Shown here in pieces: positions 53,351-64,000 of a stretch of 64,000 nucleotides of DNA; the stretch's first letter is position 1; every line of letters begins with the position of its first letter. Origin of the DNA: Ilex aquifolium (Eukaryota; Streptophyta; Magnoliopsida; Aquifoliales; Aquifoliaceae). The stretch covers positions 40,686,593 through 40,750,592 of the forward strand of contig OX637392.1 in NCBI GenBank assembly GCA_951799425.1, given 5' to 3'. Under the pieces are notes generated by a model that was not told the DNA's origin, ran no database searches, and was given only the letters and a program-made list of their open reading frames with translations. The translations under genes were made by a program, and so were the position numbers.

Positions 53351-54480
53351 TGGACAAAGAGATGCAACAGCTGTGGATAAATTTTACTCTTTCGGAGTAG
53401 GAAGTGTTCCTACGCAATGAGATAGGGCCTTAGTGGCGAAAGGGAGACTTTGTGTATTCGGTAAAGTGTTATCAGCAAAGCCTTACAATAATGTTGCCTT
53501 CAAAAGTACTATGCGATTCGTTTGGAACAATATTAAAGTGGAGTTCATAGAGGCTGGGGATAATTTCTTTCTTATTTAGTTTAATAATAGGCTAGATAAG
53601 AACAAAATTCTTGAGGGAATGTCTTGGTCTTTTGATAATCTATTAGTATTATTAAAGGAGTATGATGGAATGAGTCAGAAATTTATTATAGAGACTATTG
53701 GCAATAAGATAGGTTGTTGTATGAAAGCTGATCTAAATAATAAAAGAGTGGGATGGGGGAGATGCTTGCAGGTTTGGGTGAATATTAATATTGATAAACC
53801 TCTTCTTAGAGGAATGAATCTTATTACTGGAGAGGTTGCATGCTCTATAGTGTTTTTCATTAATGAAAGATTTTTCGCATATATGTTATTGTTGTGGTCA
53901 CTTTGATCATGGGGAAAGAGAATGCCCTCTAAGATTGGACTTAGCAAATCCTTCTACAAAAGGTCCAATGCAGTTTGGGTCTTGGTTATGGGCTCCAATT
54001 GGCAAATGATCAATGAAGATGGTTGGTGCGAAGTCCGAAGAAAGTTATTCTCTAGTTGAGAATAATGATGAATTTACACCTGTTAGCGAATCACTAACGT
54101 TGGAGGAGGCTCATGATCACGTACCAGTGGTGAGTGAGCCTAGTAATTTGGGACTACATCACCCAAATCCCACAGTCAAAGGAATTTCTTCTTTGGTGGC
54201 TAAGGTAGGAAAGATGAATAAGGGGAGAGATTTTGTAGAGGAGCTAATTGTGCTCCCAAACAATAATGACAATTATTTACCCAAGGAAGGTGAGATAGGT
54301 GAAGTAGGAAAGTATGAGAATAAGGAGTTGCCAGTCTTGGCGAATGGAGGAGAGTCTTCTATAGTGAATGTGGTGGAGTGCCTTGAGACTAATGGAGAAA
54401 TTTTCAGGGATTTGATTTTACCATTATTTGACAAGGGAAAGGATAAGCTAACGGGAAGAATTCAAATTGGTGAGACTCAA
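53351..54480 (+). pseudogene. LINE ORF1 (zinc-knuckle protein) fragment
   Basis: Starts MDKEMQQLWINFTLSE at 53351; later ILEGMSWSFDNLLVLLKEYDGMS and GWGRCLQVWVNINIDKPLLRG, the block typical of plant LINE ORF1. After a frame change a zinc knuckle CYCCGHFDHGEREC (CX2CX4HX4C) appears near 53895-53935. Downstream is a Ser/Glu/Asn-rich tail to about 54480. Stops near 53399 and 53577. Confidence 0.75.
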
Positions 54481-54481
54481 T

Positions 54482-56885
54482 ATTGCTGACTTGAAAAATA
54501 TTGACATTAAAATTGGGGATGAAGATCAAGCTCTGATTGTGTTATACTCGCTACTTGATTCGTTTGATAATTTTTTTAATTCGATGTTGTATGGGAGAAA
54601 CTCAATCTCCTTACTTGATGTGAAATCCTCTTTGAATTCTAAGGAGTTGCGTACTAAATTAAATGGTAAAGGTAGTGATACTCAACCTGAGGGTCTATTT
54701 GTTAAGGGTCGTCATGATAGTTCCTCTAATAATAATAGAGGTTGATCCGTTGAAAGAAATTTAGATAAAGGAAAAAGAAAATCTGAATATCGATCACAGT
54801 GTAGAAAGAAACATAATAATGTTGAATGTTTTTATTTTCACAAAATTGGTTATTATAAGCGTGATTGTTTTAAGTTTTTAAAATAAAAGGGGAAGAAAAA
54901 ATCAAATCCTTCTGATTCCTCTAGTGTTGAGTGTTGCTAGTGTTGCAGAAGATACATTTGATGGTTCAAAAAATATCCTTACAGTTGTTGTCTCTGATGG
55001 ACGTTTTATTGATGAATGGATTCTTGATTCGGGTTGTTCCTATCATATGTGCCCTAATAAGGATTTGTTTATCACCTATAAGTCAATCAATGGTGGTTCA
55101 GTCTTGAAGAAAAATAATATTGTTTGCAAGACTATTAGAATCAGTACTATCCGAATTAAGACACGTGATGGAGTTGTGAGGACTTTAATAGATGTAGGGC
55201 ATATTCCAGAATTACAGAATAATTTGATTTCTTTGGGTACTTTAGATTCCATTGGTTGCAGGTTTTCTGCAGAAGGTGGAGTTATGAAAGTTTGTAGGGG
55301 TTCTCAGGTTGTGATGAAAGGTAAAAGGATTAATGACCTCTATGTTCTTCAGGGTGATACTGTGATTGGTGCAGCTAGTGTGTCATCTTCAAAAATTTCA
55401 AATTCAGATACTATCTAGTTTATGGCATATGCGTTTGAGTCACATAAACGAGAGGGGTATGGAAGTCTTCTGTAAACAGGGTTTGCTTGGCAAATAGGGA
55501 ATTAGGAAACTTGATTTTTGTTAGCATTGTGTCTTCGAAAAATAGTGCAGAGTCAAGTTTAGTACATATATTCATAGTTCTAAAGGTACAGTTATTTATA
55601 TTTATTCATACCTTTGGGGTCCTTCTCAGGTTTCATCTAAGGGTGGCGCTTGATTTCTTTTGACCATTATTGATGATTATTCAAGAAAAATTTGGGTTTA
55701 TTTTCTGAAATGTAAGAGTGATGTTTATGTGAATTTCAAGCAATGGAAAATTTTGATTGAGAAATAGATAGGCAAGAAAGTCAAGCATCTAAGAACAAAT
55801 AGTGGTTTGGAATTTTGTGGAGATGAATCTAATAAGTTCTACAGAGATGAAGGCATTATCAGGCATCGTACAGTTTGGTCTACTCCACAGCAAAATGGGG
55901 TTGCAGAGAGGATGAACAAGACTCTTTTAGAGAGAGCACGCTGTATGCTCTCTAATGCAGGCTTGTTTAAGGATTTTTGGGCTGAGGTTGTCAACACTGC
56001 TTGCTATTTGGTCAATCGTTCTACATCCATTGCTATTGAGTTGAAGACACCTCATGAGATATGGTCTGGTACTATTGCTGATTTAAAAACATTTGGTTGC
56101 ATTGCTTATTGTCATGTAAATGAGTAAACTTGAGCCTAGGGCTTAAAAATACATATTTATTGGTTATGCTAATGGTGAGAAAGGATATAGATTATGATGT
56201 TCTGATACTAAATCACCTAAGTTTATAATCAGTAGGGATGTTGTATTTGATGAATCTTCCATGTTTCATCCGAGAAAGGAGTTTGTAGTTTCTGCAAGGA
56301 AAGAATAGAGTTATAGCAAGGAGGTGGATCTACAAGTGGAAGCTTCATAAAAAGTACTTGAAAGTACTTCAGTTCAATCTATTTCAGATTTACCCTGTTC
56401 TAGTTCAGGTAATGTTCCGCAAGATGAGGAACAACAGTATAATATTGCAACAGGCAGGGAGAGGAGGCAAATTAAACCCCCTTAGAAATATGGGTATGCA
56501 GACTTGACGTTTTATGCACTGACTATAGCAGAGGAGTTTGGTGTTCAGGAGCCTTCCACATATTAAGAAGCTGTCACAGGTAGTGAGTTTGCACATTGGG
56601 CTATTGCTATGGCTGAAGAAATTGAATCTCTTAATTAGAACCAGACTTGGGAATTAAAGAAGTTGCCTAAGGGCATGAACGTTGTTGGTTGTAAATGGGT
56701 CTTCAAGAAAAAAGAAGGAATTCCAGGGGTTGAATCTATAAGGTACAAGACATGATTGGTTGCAAAGGACTACAGTCAGAGAAAGGGTGTGGACTTCAAT
56801 GAAGTTTTCTCATCAGTTGTGAAACATAGCTCTATTCGTGTACTGCTTGCCATCGTTTGCTCACTCAATCTAGAGCTTGAGCATG
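54482..56885 (+). pseudogene. Ty1/copia gag-pol fragment inside LINE sequence
   Basis: Blocks in copia order: gag (IGDEDQALIVLYSLLDSFDN, SLLDVKSSLNSKELRTKL) at 54482-54745, a zinc knuckle near 54790-54880, protease (EWILDSGCSYHMCPNKDLF) at 55012-55070, and a gag-pre-integrase block (LWHMRLSHINERGMEVF) near 55420. Integrase follows (LTIIDDYSRKIWVYFLK, FCGDESNKFYRDEGI, STPQQNGVAERMNKTLLERA, with Asp and Glu), then the RT start (LPKGMNVVGCKWVFKKK, FNEVFSSVVKHSSIRVLLA) to about 56870. It stops before the RT active site, and no LTRs are seen. The copia text begins and ends abruptly against LINE text. Confidence 0.85.
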
Positions 56886-56889
56886 GGAT

Positions 56890-57719
56890 TTCTTGATTTA
56901 TGAATTTTCAACATGGCAATGCTTGCTAAGCAAGTGTGGAGGATTCATCATGTTACCAACACACTTCTCCATAAAGTGATGAAGGCGAGGTATTTTCCAA
57001 CGAGTACTCTTATGTCCGAAAAATTGGGCTACAGACCTTCATACACATGGTGGAGTATTCTGGAATGGTGAAAGGTGATTGAAGCCAGTTCTAGGTGGAG
57101 GGTGGGTGAGGGTATTCAAATTAAATTTTGGACAGATAGGTGGATTCCAATCCCTACAACCTTTCGAGTAATTAGCCCAATGAATAAATTGAGTGAAGAA
57201 TATATGGTTACCGAACTTATTGACTTGCGTACACACTCATGGAATTGTAATTTGATTGACTCTTTTTATGGATCATGAAGCCGAGGTTATCAAGCGTATT
57301 CCTCTTGGAACCAATTCTAAGGAGGACAAGTTGATTTGGCACTATAATTCGAGGGGTAGATTTACAATTCGCAGTGCATACCATCTTGCCTATGCTCTCA
57401 AATTGTATGACTCGGTGCTTTGTCCACTAATGATAATATTAAGCGTAAGAGGATTCAAACAGACAACTTGTGTTTGTGGGAATAACACAACAGAATGTCT
57501 CTGGATGCTTTGCCCACTATGGTAATCTTAATTTTCGATACTTTAGTTTGTCTATGATCTGCCGTACAACTAATAGGGTTGCACATCGATTAGCTAGATA
57601 TGCAAAGTTTCTGGCTAGTTTTGATGTATGGGAGGAGGTGGCTCCTGATTTTTTCACTCCCCTTCTTCTTTCGGATATTCCTATGTAATCGAACTTCTAT
57701 CATTTATTTCAAAAAAAAT
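56890..57719 (+). pseudogene. LINE ORF2 C-terminus with poly-A tail
   Basis: MLAKQVWRIHHVTNTLLHKVMKA, then GYRPSYTWWSILEW and WRVGEGIQIKFWTDRWIP: the region between RT and RNase H of plant LINE ORF2. Later LIWHYNSRGRFTIRSAYHLAY and RTTNRVAHRLARYAKF (end of RNase H), stop after SDIPM at 57688. A short A run at 57710-57718 marks the 3' end. RT and endonuclease parts are missing, replaced by the copia fragment. Confidence 0.8.
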
Positions 57720-58819
57720 ATACAGGCCTCCCCCCATTTTTTTAATAGAGTTCTAAAATAAGCAAATTTCAAGAAATGAGAACTATTAACTATATGATGC
57801 TTACAATGGTAAGGGAAATAACAGCTAAGCACATTACATTAGAACACAAACATGAATTGATCTGTTAGTGTCTCATACAAATGACAACTTGCAAACCACA
57901 ATCTCCTATATTTGTACACTATTATTAAATCAATTTAGAAGATTCCATATACGAGCGACAAAATAATAATTTTTTCTATTTTAGGAAAGTGATAAAAAAT
58001 AGAATTTTTTTATACGAAAATTTTATGTATCATTTTACAACTCTTATTTAAATGAAAGAGTAATTTCAAAAAAAAGAAAAGAAAAAAGATTGTATGTTTA
58101 ATTACTATCTTACAAAAAAGATCACATGTTTAACTACTATCTTACAAAAAGACTACGTTTAACCCATTACCTCCAAGTTTTAATGCTATAGTATCTTAAG
58201 TACATAGTATTTCGTAAACAAACATTTTATTGAGAAACATTTTATTCCATTTTGTAAACAAACAATGCTATGCTGACCAAAATTTCTGATCAAATTTTTC
58301 ATCTCAAGTGATGTGATACAGTTTTCACCATCAAATAAATGAGTCCTATTAATATTCAATAATGGAAATTATGTCACATCATTTACAATGAAAAACCTGG
58401 TAAACATAATATTACTATCTACAAAAAATGTTCTAAACGACTCAATACATATAATTGAAAGTAATTGAGTGCATTCCCAACTTGCTTAAACAATCACGAA
58501 TGCAAAATATATGTTGGGACGGTTCTCATTAAAATAAATGTTTAGTTCCATTGAATGTGAACAAAAAGCCTTAAACTGCAATCTCTCTCTCTCTCTCTCT
58601 CTCATGCACCAAGTCAATGTAAAATTTTCCAAGCTTATGTAGATTATTATTCGTGTGCTTCAACACATATATACTGTCGGCAGTCGGCACTGAATTTCTA
58701 GGAAACACTAACACGCTGCATATTTTCCAAAGCCATCACCGAATCATATTAAAATATTTCCTCAAATGGTCCCACAGGTGTCTCCACAAGGATCAAATAA
58801 TTAATTTTGCAAGAAGATT
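57720..58819. other. No gene seen; AT-rich spacer with a (TC)n run
   Basis: AT-rich noncoding sequence. (TC)n microsatellite at 58582-58602. The segment CAAAAAA(G)A(T/C)TACGTTTAA-like text is repeated near 58080-58160. Confidence 0.45.
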
Positions 58820-59175
58820 TGCTTCAGATATTTACAAGATTTTTCACATTTTGTATTCTGAAAGATATTTCGAATTTTTCTTTACACCCCTAAAGATTAT
58901 TTTCTTTACATTGCACCCTAAAAGTTATAAATTGATTCCAATGTATTCCCCGAACTAACATCCATTTTAAATTCCGTTAAAAATTGATGCACATGTCACC
59001 TACGTGTGTTGTTCTACATCATTTTTTAACGAAATCTGAAACTGATGGTAGTTTGAGGGTCACATTAAAACTAATTTATGACATTTAGGGTGTAATGTGA
59101 AAAAATAATCTTTCGGAGTGTAAAGTGAGAATCGAGACATTTTTTAGAATGCAAAATGCTAAAAACCCTTTACAA
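58820..59175. mobile_element. Foldback/MITE-like element with long terminal inverted repeats
   Basis: The left arm (about 58838-58965) and right arm (about 59040-59165) are imperfect inverted copies: left CTTTACACCCCTAAAGATTA, CATTGCACCCTAAAAGTTAT and GCATTTTG-like text match the reverse complement of the right arm. The loop is about 75 bp. No reading frame. Target duplication not determined because both arms degrade outward. Confidence 0.75.
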
Positions 59176-61786
59176 ATGAAAGTATACATAAAGTTTAATT
59201 TTTTTTTAATTGTCAAAATGAAAAGAAGGGGTTTAATAAATCAATCATGCAAGTTGGTGGGTGCACTAAAGAGTGTGACTAGTGGCGAAGCTACCTTATG
59301 GGTTCCGGATTTAAATTTTTTTATCTCTGTCCCATTCATTATTATATAATTTTTATAAAAATATTAAGGTGCTCCCCTAATAATACTAGTTATATATTTG
59401 ATTTATTCTTTTACTTTGATACTTTTTATTCTCCCACTGAGTGTGACTAATTGAAGCCAACCAAGGTTGGGACCATGGTATGAAAGTGCCTTTGGCTGTT
59501 TCCTGAACTTTTGAATTGTGAATTATTTGCACAAGACAAAAAGATGGTGTGAAAGGAAAAGTGAAAGTGAAGTGAAACAGGAGCAATAAAAAGGAAAACA
59601 CGTGGTTTTGATGATGTTTGACCGAACTAAGATTGTCTTCTGCCATACGTTTTTCAGAAGCGTGTCCCAATATTGTTGAGATTGCTGAATGTTGAAGTTT
59701 GGTGATGCATAGTATTGTGTCGGATATCTAAATTGTACTAGTTAACAATTTATTTAGAGGACTTCTGAGTTTAAATAAAAGTGAGGCCTATATTTCAAAA
59801 TTAATGAGACCATGTTTAAACGTAATCTCTTCTGCGAGAAGATTAACATCGACATCTGAAGATCCACAAAAAATTATAGTCAGGTTGACCATGAAAGAGC
59901 AATTCATATGGGGATAAACAATGAAGAACCGGAGTAAGCAACTGATTTATAAGAAATGTGACAGTGGAGAAAGCATCAAGACAATACCTCTTAGGCATGT
60001 GCAAGTCAAATAGTAAAATAAGCCCAATTTTGGTAATGTGGCGATGCTTCAGTTCAGCGATGCGATTTTTGTTGCTAGGTGTGAGAACAAGAAATACGAT
60101 ACATATTCAACAGTCATCCAAGAAAGTTTTAAAAGCGCCATGGGTTAGTTCCAAATCACTATTGCCTTGACATTCTTTTATATGGCTAGAAAATAAATTT
60201 TCTTTCTTAGTTTCAAACAAGTGAAACAGGTCAAGGCATCCTATTGTTCCAGGAGGGGGGAAGAAATGAAGTGGATTTTCCCTTACGATTATGCACGTGG
60301 AACGCAGAACACTACTTAGAAGGGGGTGAATATGTTTTCAATTTTACTTACCCAAAAAAAAGAATATGTTTTCAATTTTAAGCATAACTGATTACAAATT
60401 AAAACCTAACTCTACCTCAATTACCCCTTCACATAAAGATATATCAATTTAGTGTGAGAATCCTTCTTAGTCACCACGATCCCTTACACCCATTAAGATT
60501 GATGTTGATTAATTGTTCAATTAATTTGCTCAAATACTTAATCTCATGGTGACCCAAAACCCAAACACTATTATGGAAGAATAGATTTTAATCAATCATA
60601 CATCTAAACACATAGTGCGCGTATGTTCTAACAAATTCAAGTATATATGTTAATAAACAAGGTGACCACAAGAAATTGTTGATTAGAAAAGCCCTCATTG
60701 TAAAAAATTGCGGGGAGCCACTCAGGGTTTATCAAAACTTAATTCACTACTTTCAAAGTCAACATAAAAGGACTCGAGTCTTATACCTCAACTAATATCA
60801 TGGTTAAATGCTCACTTCCTTCAATATTTCTCTCTACCAAAGGCCCTCCTTCAACGTTTTGTATACCTTCACTTTAATTCACCTCTGCAAAAGATCCTCT
60901 AGGCCTCAAGCAATATGTGCATGCAACGCTACCTGGTATGCACATACCAATGGGTTTGATTTATACCATTCAAGATCTTCACTCCAATTTGTGAAGTTGG
61001 ATAGAAATTCTAGAAGATAGCATTGGGTCTTAGAGATCTAGAGTTGTGGTGAAAGCTCTATAGGTAGAATATGAGTTTTTACTCTCAAAAGGCTTACAAG
61101 AGGCTTAACCGAGTTGAAGAAAATACACTCCCTATTTATATGTTCAGAATAAGGGTAATTTTGGCCAACAACAAAACTCATATTCGCGTATGAAAATTGC
61201 ATGTCAATCTTGGCCAAGGAGAGTAGAACGCTCAAGTGACCATAAGACCGCTCGAGTGAGGTCAAGGCCTTTTGAGCAAGCTCATAGAACGAGTCATGTT
61301 CTTCTTTTGTGATCCTTTTCCCTTTCTATTCCCTAAGTCATAAAGAGACCGTTCTAGTAAAGTCTGACGAGTATATGACGATTCCTTTCAAGCCTAAAAA
61401 TAAGAAAAAACTTGTCCTCTTGAGCACTAAAAGGTGTTGCACAAGAGGGGTCCGCTAATAGCTCAAACTATGTTTTCAAAACACAAATGGTTTAGAAAAT
61501 CTTTGCATTTAAAATCACTTAGGAGCCATACACGGATTAATCCCTAATTCTATTTTAACTCTAATCCTCCTAAATCTATTAAACCAAGGGATCATCTCAG
61601 GTATCTAAATCGTTACATTTGTCCTACGCTTGAAGGTGCAACCGAAGTGTGAATGATGTAACTTTGATAATTGATCTCCTCCCTTCAATGATGCTTTCAA
61701 ATATTCAATCTTTATAGCATCATGACTATGTAATAGGTTAATAACTATAATGGACTCCAAGAAATTAGTCAATTACAAACATATAT
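59176..61786. other. No gene seen; spacer with possible LTR remnant
   Basis: No supported coding sequence. AGAAGGGGGTGAATA at 60318-60332 resembles polypurine text seen before some plant LTRs. CGCTCGAGTGAGG and related text (61220-61270) resembles dyad-bearing LTR sequence. A 19-bp direct duplication around an A run lies at 60328-60380. Confidence 0.35.
60328..60380. repeat. 19-bp direct duplication flanking an A-run micro-insertion
   Basis: GAATATGTTTTCAATTTTA occurs at 60328-60346 and 60362-60380. Between them is a 15-bp segment CTTACCCAAAAAAAA. This is what an extremely 5'-truncated LINE-machinery insertion with its target duplication would look like. Confidence 0.7.
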
Positions 61787-63063
61787 CTAACACATCCGAT
61801 TTGGCACGCATATGATATATCCATGAAAAATGAATATAATAATCCATAAAGCAAATGTAATAATAGAAACAAAAAATAGAATTAATGTGAGAAGGTCCCA
61901 CACATCAGAATGAATAAGTTCCAAAGCAAAACAAGATACACGTTTCAAATGTGGAAAAGGTAATTTGTGACTCTTTGTCAATTCACAAGATTCACAAATT
62001 TTATTAACATTTAGAAAATCAGAAAAATGCAAGGTCTCACGTAGTGTAGTGAGAGTTTTGGTAGATGGATGACTTAGGCGGCGATGCCATACATATTCTA
62101 GAAGCCTAGTGTTGCCAACCAAACCGACAGTATTTTTGCAGGAGAGTGGTGGAAGAGGAATAAAAGTCACCTCGTCGTGGACCCTTGAGAAGCATCATCC
62201 CGATGTGAAGATCCTTGACACAGAAACCCCACAAAAAGAATTAAATAGAGTAGTTATTGTCATGAGTTAACTTAGAAATAGATAACAAATTTTAAGTTAA
62301 CTTCGGAATAATCAACATATTAGGAAGATGTAAATCTTTCAGGATCATAGAAATTTTGCTAGAACCAATATTGGAAATCCATAAAGCCTTACCATCACCC
62401 ACATAAACTTGATCAGACTAAGAGTAAAGAATGGATTGGTGTAATACCGAGGGATCAAAAATCATTTGAGAAGTAACACCAGAATCAGGAATCCAATAGG
62501 AAGGAGCATTTTTCCTTTGATCAGTGGTGGAGCTAAAATTTGAAGGCTCGAGAAGGCCCACTGGAGATGTTGCAGATTGCCATTGTGACTGGGAAAGTAG
62601 TGAAATCTGCACTTGTTTGTCAAATTTCCAAATTTAGAACATATTTGATATTTGAGAGGGACACGGCTAGATTGTTCGATGGAAGAAAGCCCATAAGGTG
62701 ATGAATTATTGATTTGTTGAAACGGTGGGTTGGTGAAATTAGATGTCGGTGGAATAACAGATACTATAAAGAAAAGATCCAAAAAGGAAACTTTGGGCTA
62801 CTGGGTGCAATGATAAGACTAACCAAAGCGATTTTCTTGTTGTTTTGGGGGAGAAAAAGAGCAAATCCTTGAGAAGAAGGGGCAATGGAAAAATAAAGTG
62901 CTGAAGTGGGATCAATAGTAGTCGATGATTGTTGTCTAAGCCCATGACTCAAATGTTGTTTGTGGAAGAGCAAGCTGGAACACAACACCAAAAAACTAAT
63001 GGCTATGTTCGATAGTGCTGATGAACCAAGTGAAAGTTCCAGCTCCATCAAAAGGCTATTCAA
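61787..63063 (-). pseudogene. Ty1/copia gag-pol fragment, minus strand
   Basis: In minus-strand order: gag C-terminus with zinc knuckle (QICSKFGNLTNKCRF near 62690-62640), protease (YWIPDSGVTSQMIFDPS near 62500), VGDGKALWISNIGSS, LLSISKLTHDNN, gag-pre-integrase block YVWHRRLSHPSTKTLTTLRE and integrase start CESCELTKSHKLPF...LIHSDVWD. It ends at 61787 before the integrase core. The blocks resemble the Ale/Retrofit side of the copia family. Several stops and frame changes. Confidence 0.8.
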
Positions 63064-63119
63064 TAGCTTACTCTAGTAGCCACCTCTATAGACAGCTGGA
63101 TGACCGATTTTTTTGACAA

Positions 63120-63384
63120 AGTTTGCTGATGCATTAAATGGGTTCCTTCTTTCTTGACTTTTTTGGCCAGAAACTCCCTATAAATAAGGAGTTTAGTGAA
63201 GGCAAGAAATATGCTCAAGAAATCAGTGAGAAAGAAATAGAGAGAGAGAGAAAGAGATTCAGGAGAGATCTCATTAGAGAGAATTTTTGTAGAAATTCTT
63301 GTATTTATTTCTAGAGAGAAATAAAAATTTCTTTTTTTGTTTATATCTTGTTTGTAGTATATTTTTGGCCCTGGGTAACCAACA
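63120..63384 (+). mobile_element. Small LTR (copia or TRIM type), plus strand
   Basis: The end GGGTAACCAACA at 63384 is two bases from a Met-tRNA-like primer site (63387). It contains CTATAAATAA at 63178-63187 and a GA-rich leader (63229-63265). The start is uncertain (TG near 63120-63131). It lies in opposite orientation to the copia fragment on its left, so it is not its 5' LTR. Confidence 0.5.
63178..63187 (+). promoter_or_regulatory. TATA box in small LTR
   Basis: CTATAAATAA, about 200 bp before the LTR end. Confidence 0.5.
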
Positions 63385-63386
63385 AG

Positions 63387-63398
63387 TGGTATCAAAGT
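63387..63398 (+). other. Primer binding site, Met-tRNA type (one change)
   Basis: TGGTATCAAAGT against the usual TGGTATCAGAGC; located two bases after the LTR end. Confidence 0.6.
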
Positions 63399-63461
63399 TT
63401 TTGTTGGGTCACTGGAAATTTTTTGGCTAATAATATTTTATTTTTGGAGTTTTGTCGCGGG

Positions 63462-64000
63462 TAGGGTTGTCACTCTGACCTGTTGACACGAACGATTACA
63501 AAATTGACATGATTATTAAATACGCATAATAAATAGTCTAAATTAATGTTTAATACTCAGAACACACTAAATAGTCTTTTTGTTTCATGGGTCTTGACAC
63601 GAACACGACACACATAAAGTTTTAGTTTATTATTCATAAAATATTATTAGTGACATAAAAAATTTTACAATTTATATTTTGAAAATTATTATGCATAATC
63701 TATACATACATATAATTTTTTTTTTATTTTAACATAAAAGAACCAAAAAACCTATAAAGTCACTTCAAACAGATTTTTTTGAACTTTTTCAGTTTTTTAA
63801 AAAACACCCAAATAGTTTTCGGGGTTCTTTTTAACTGTGATTTTTTTGCGAAAATTTTCAAATCACAGTTTTTCACCTACAGTTTTTCACCTACAACAAG
63901 TCAGCTCTAACACAGGCCCAATATTGGTAGCCAAACTACGTAAATTGTTTGTCATGTGTGGTTGTTCTTTTATTTTTTTCATTTGAGTGTAACTGTCAAT
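63462..64000. mobile_element. hAT-like non-autonomous element, cut by window edge
   Basis: Begins TAGGGTTGTCACTCTGACC and continues with GACACGAAC and GGTCTTGACACGAACACGAC text, resembling the ends and inner repeats of the element at 36504-37228 (TAGGGGTGTCAAATG, GAACACGACCCG). The right end lies outside the window. It interrupts sequence just past the small LTR's primer site. Confidence 0.5.

Overview
This window reads as nuclear DNA of a flowering plant, most likely a eudicot. It is AT-rich intergenic sequence dominated by nested, decayed LTR retrotransposons (Ty3/gypsy and Ty1/copia), with LINE remnants, hAT-like and foldback non-autonomous elements and microsatellites. Only one ordinary host gene is supported: an intronless 481-codon reading frame on the minus strand at 38343-39788. 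It resembles plant proteins annotated as ethylene-responsive nuclear protein-like. I see no bacterial operons, rRNA, tRNA or CRISPR.

Layout. 1-about 1095: edge of a minus-strand gypsy element (Tekay/Del-like LTR and Met-tRNA primer site). About 1150-3471: 3' end of an Athila-like gypsy element on the plus strand (3' internal tail, polypurine tract, 1872-bp LTR). About 4870-16505: a minus-strand Athila-like element with gag, protease, RT, RNase H, integrase and a separate env-position ORF; its RT is split by a 1835-bp solo LTR with perfect 5-bp target duplications. 16506-19109: remnants, including a possible plant mobile domain protein. 19110-30379: a second Athila-like element, minus strand, with catalytic Asp codons changed in protease and RT and a truncated 5' LTR. 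30380-about 36200: a third gypsy element (Tat-like), minus strand, truncated at its RNase H. 36222-37349: LINE 3' end carrying a hAT-like insertion. 38343-40300: host gene and promoter region. 41503-53219: a plus-strand Tat-lineage gypsy element with both LTRs, gag-pol, a second RNase H, 72-bp tandem repeats and an antisense ORF. 53351-57718: LINE pieces flanking a copia fragment. 58820-59175: foldback element. 61787-63063: minus-strand copia fragment. 63120-63398: small plus-strand LTR with primer site. 63462-end: hAT-like terminus.

No element here looks able to move by itself: every pol frame is broken by stops and frameshifts. The most interesting signal is regulatory. Each of four unrelated LTR types carries its own short palindrome in multiple copies (CGTTCGAACG, CGTCCGGACG, GTACCGGTAC, GACACGTGTC). 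In the two Athila-like elements the palindromes occur both in the LTR and again in the leader just upstream of the env-position ORF, largely as pairs with a characteristic centre-to-centre spacing (17-19 bp in one family, 21-22 bp in the other). That arrangement suggests binding sites for a dimeric factor controlling both genomic and env-ORF transcription. All family assignments come from motif recognition by eye, without database searches.
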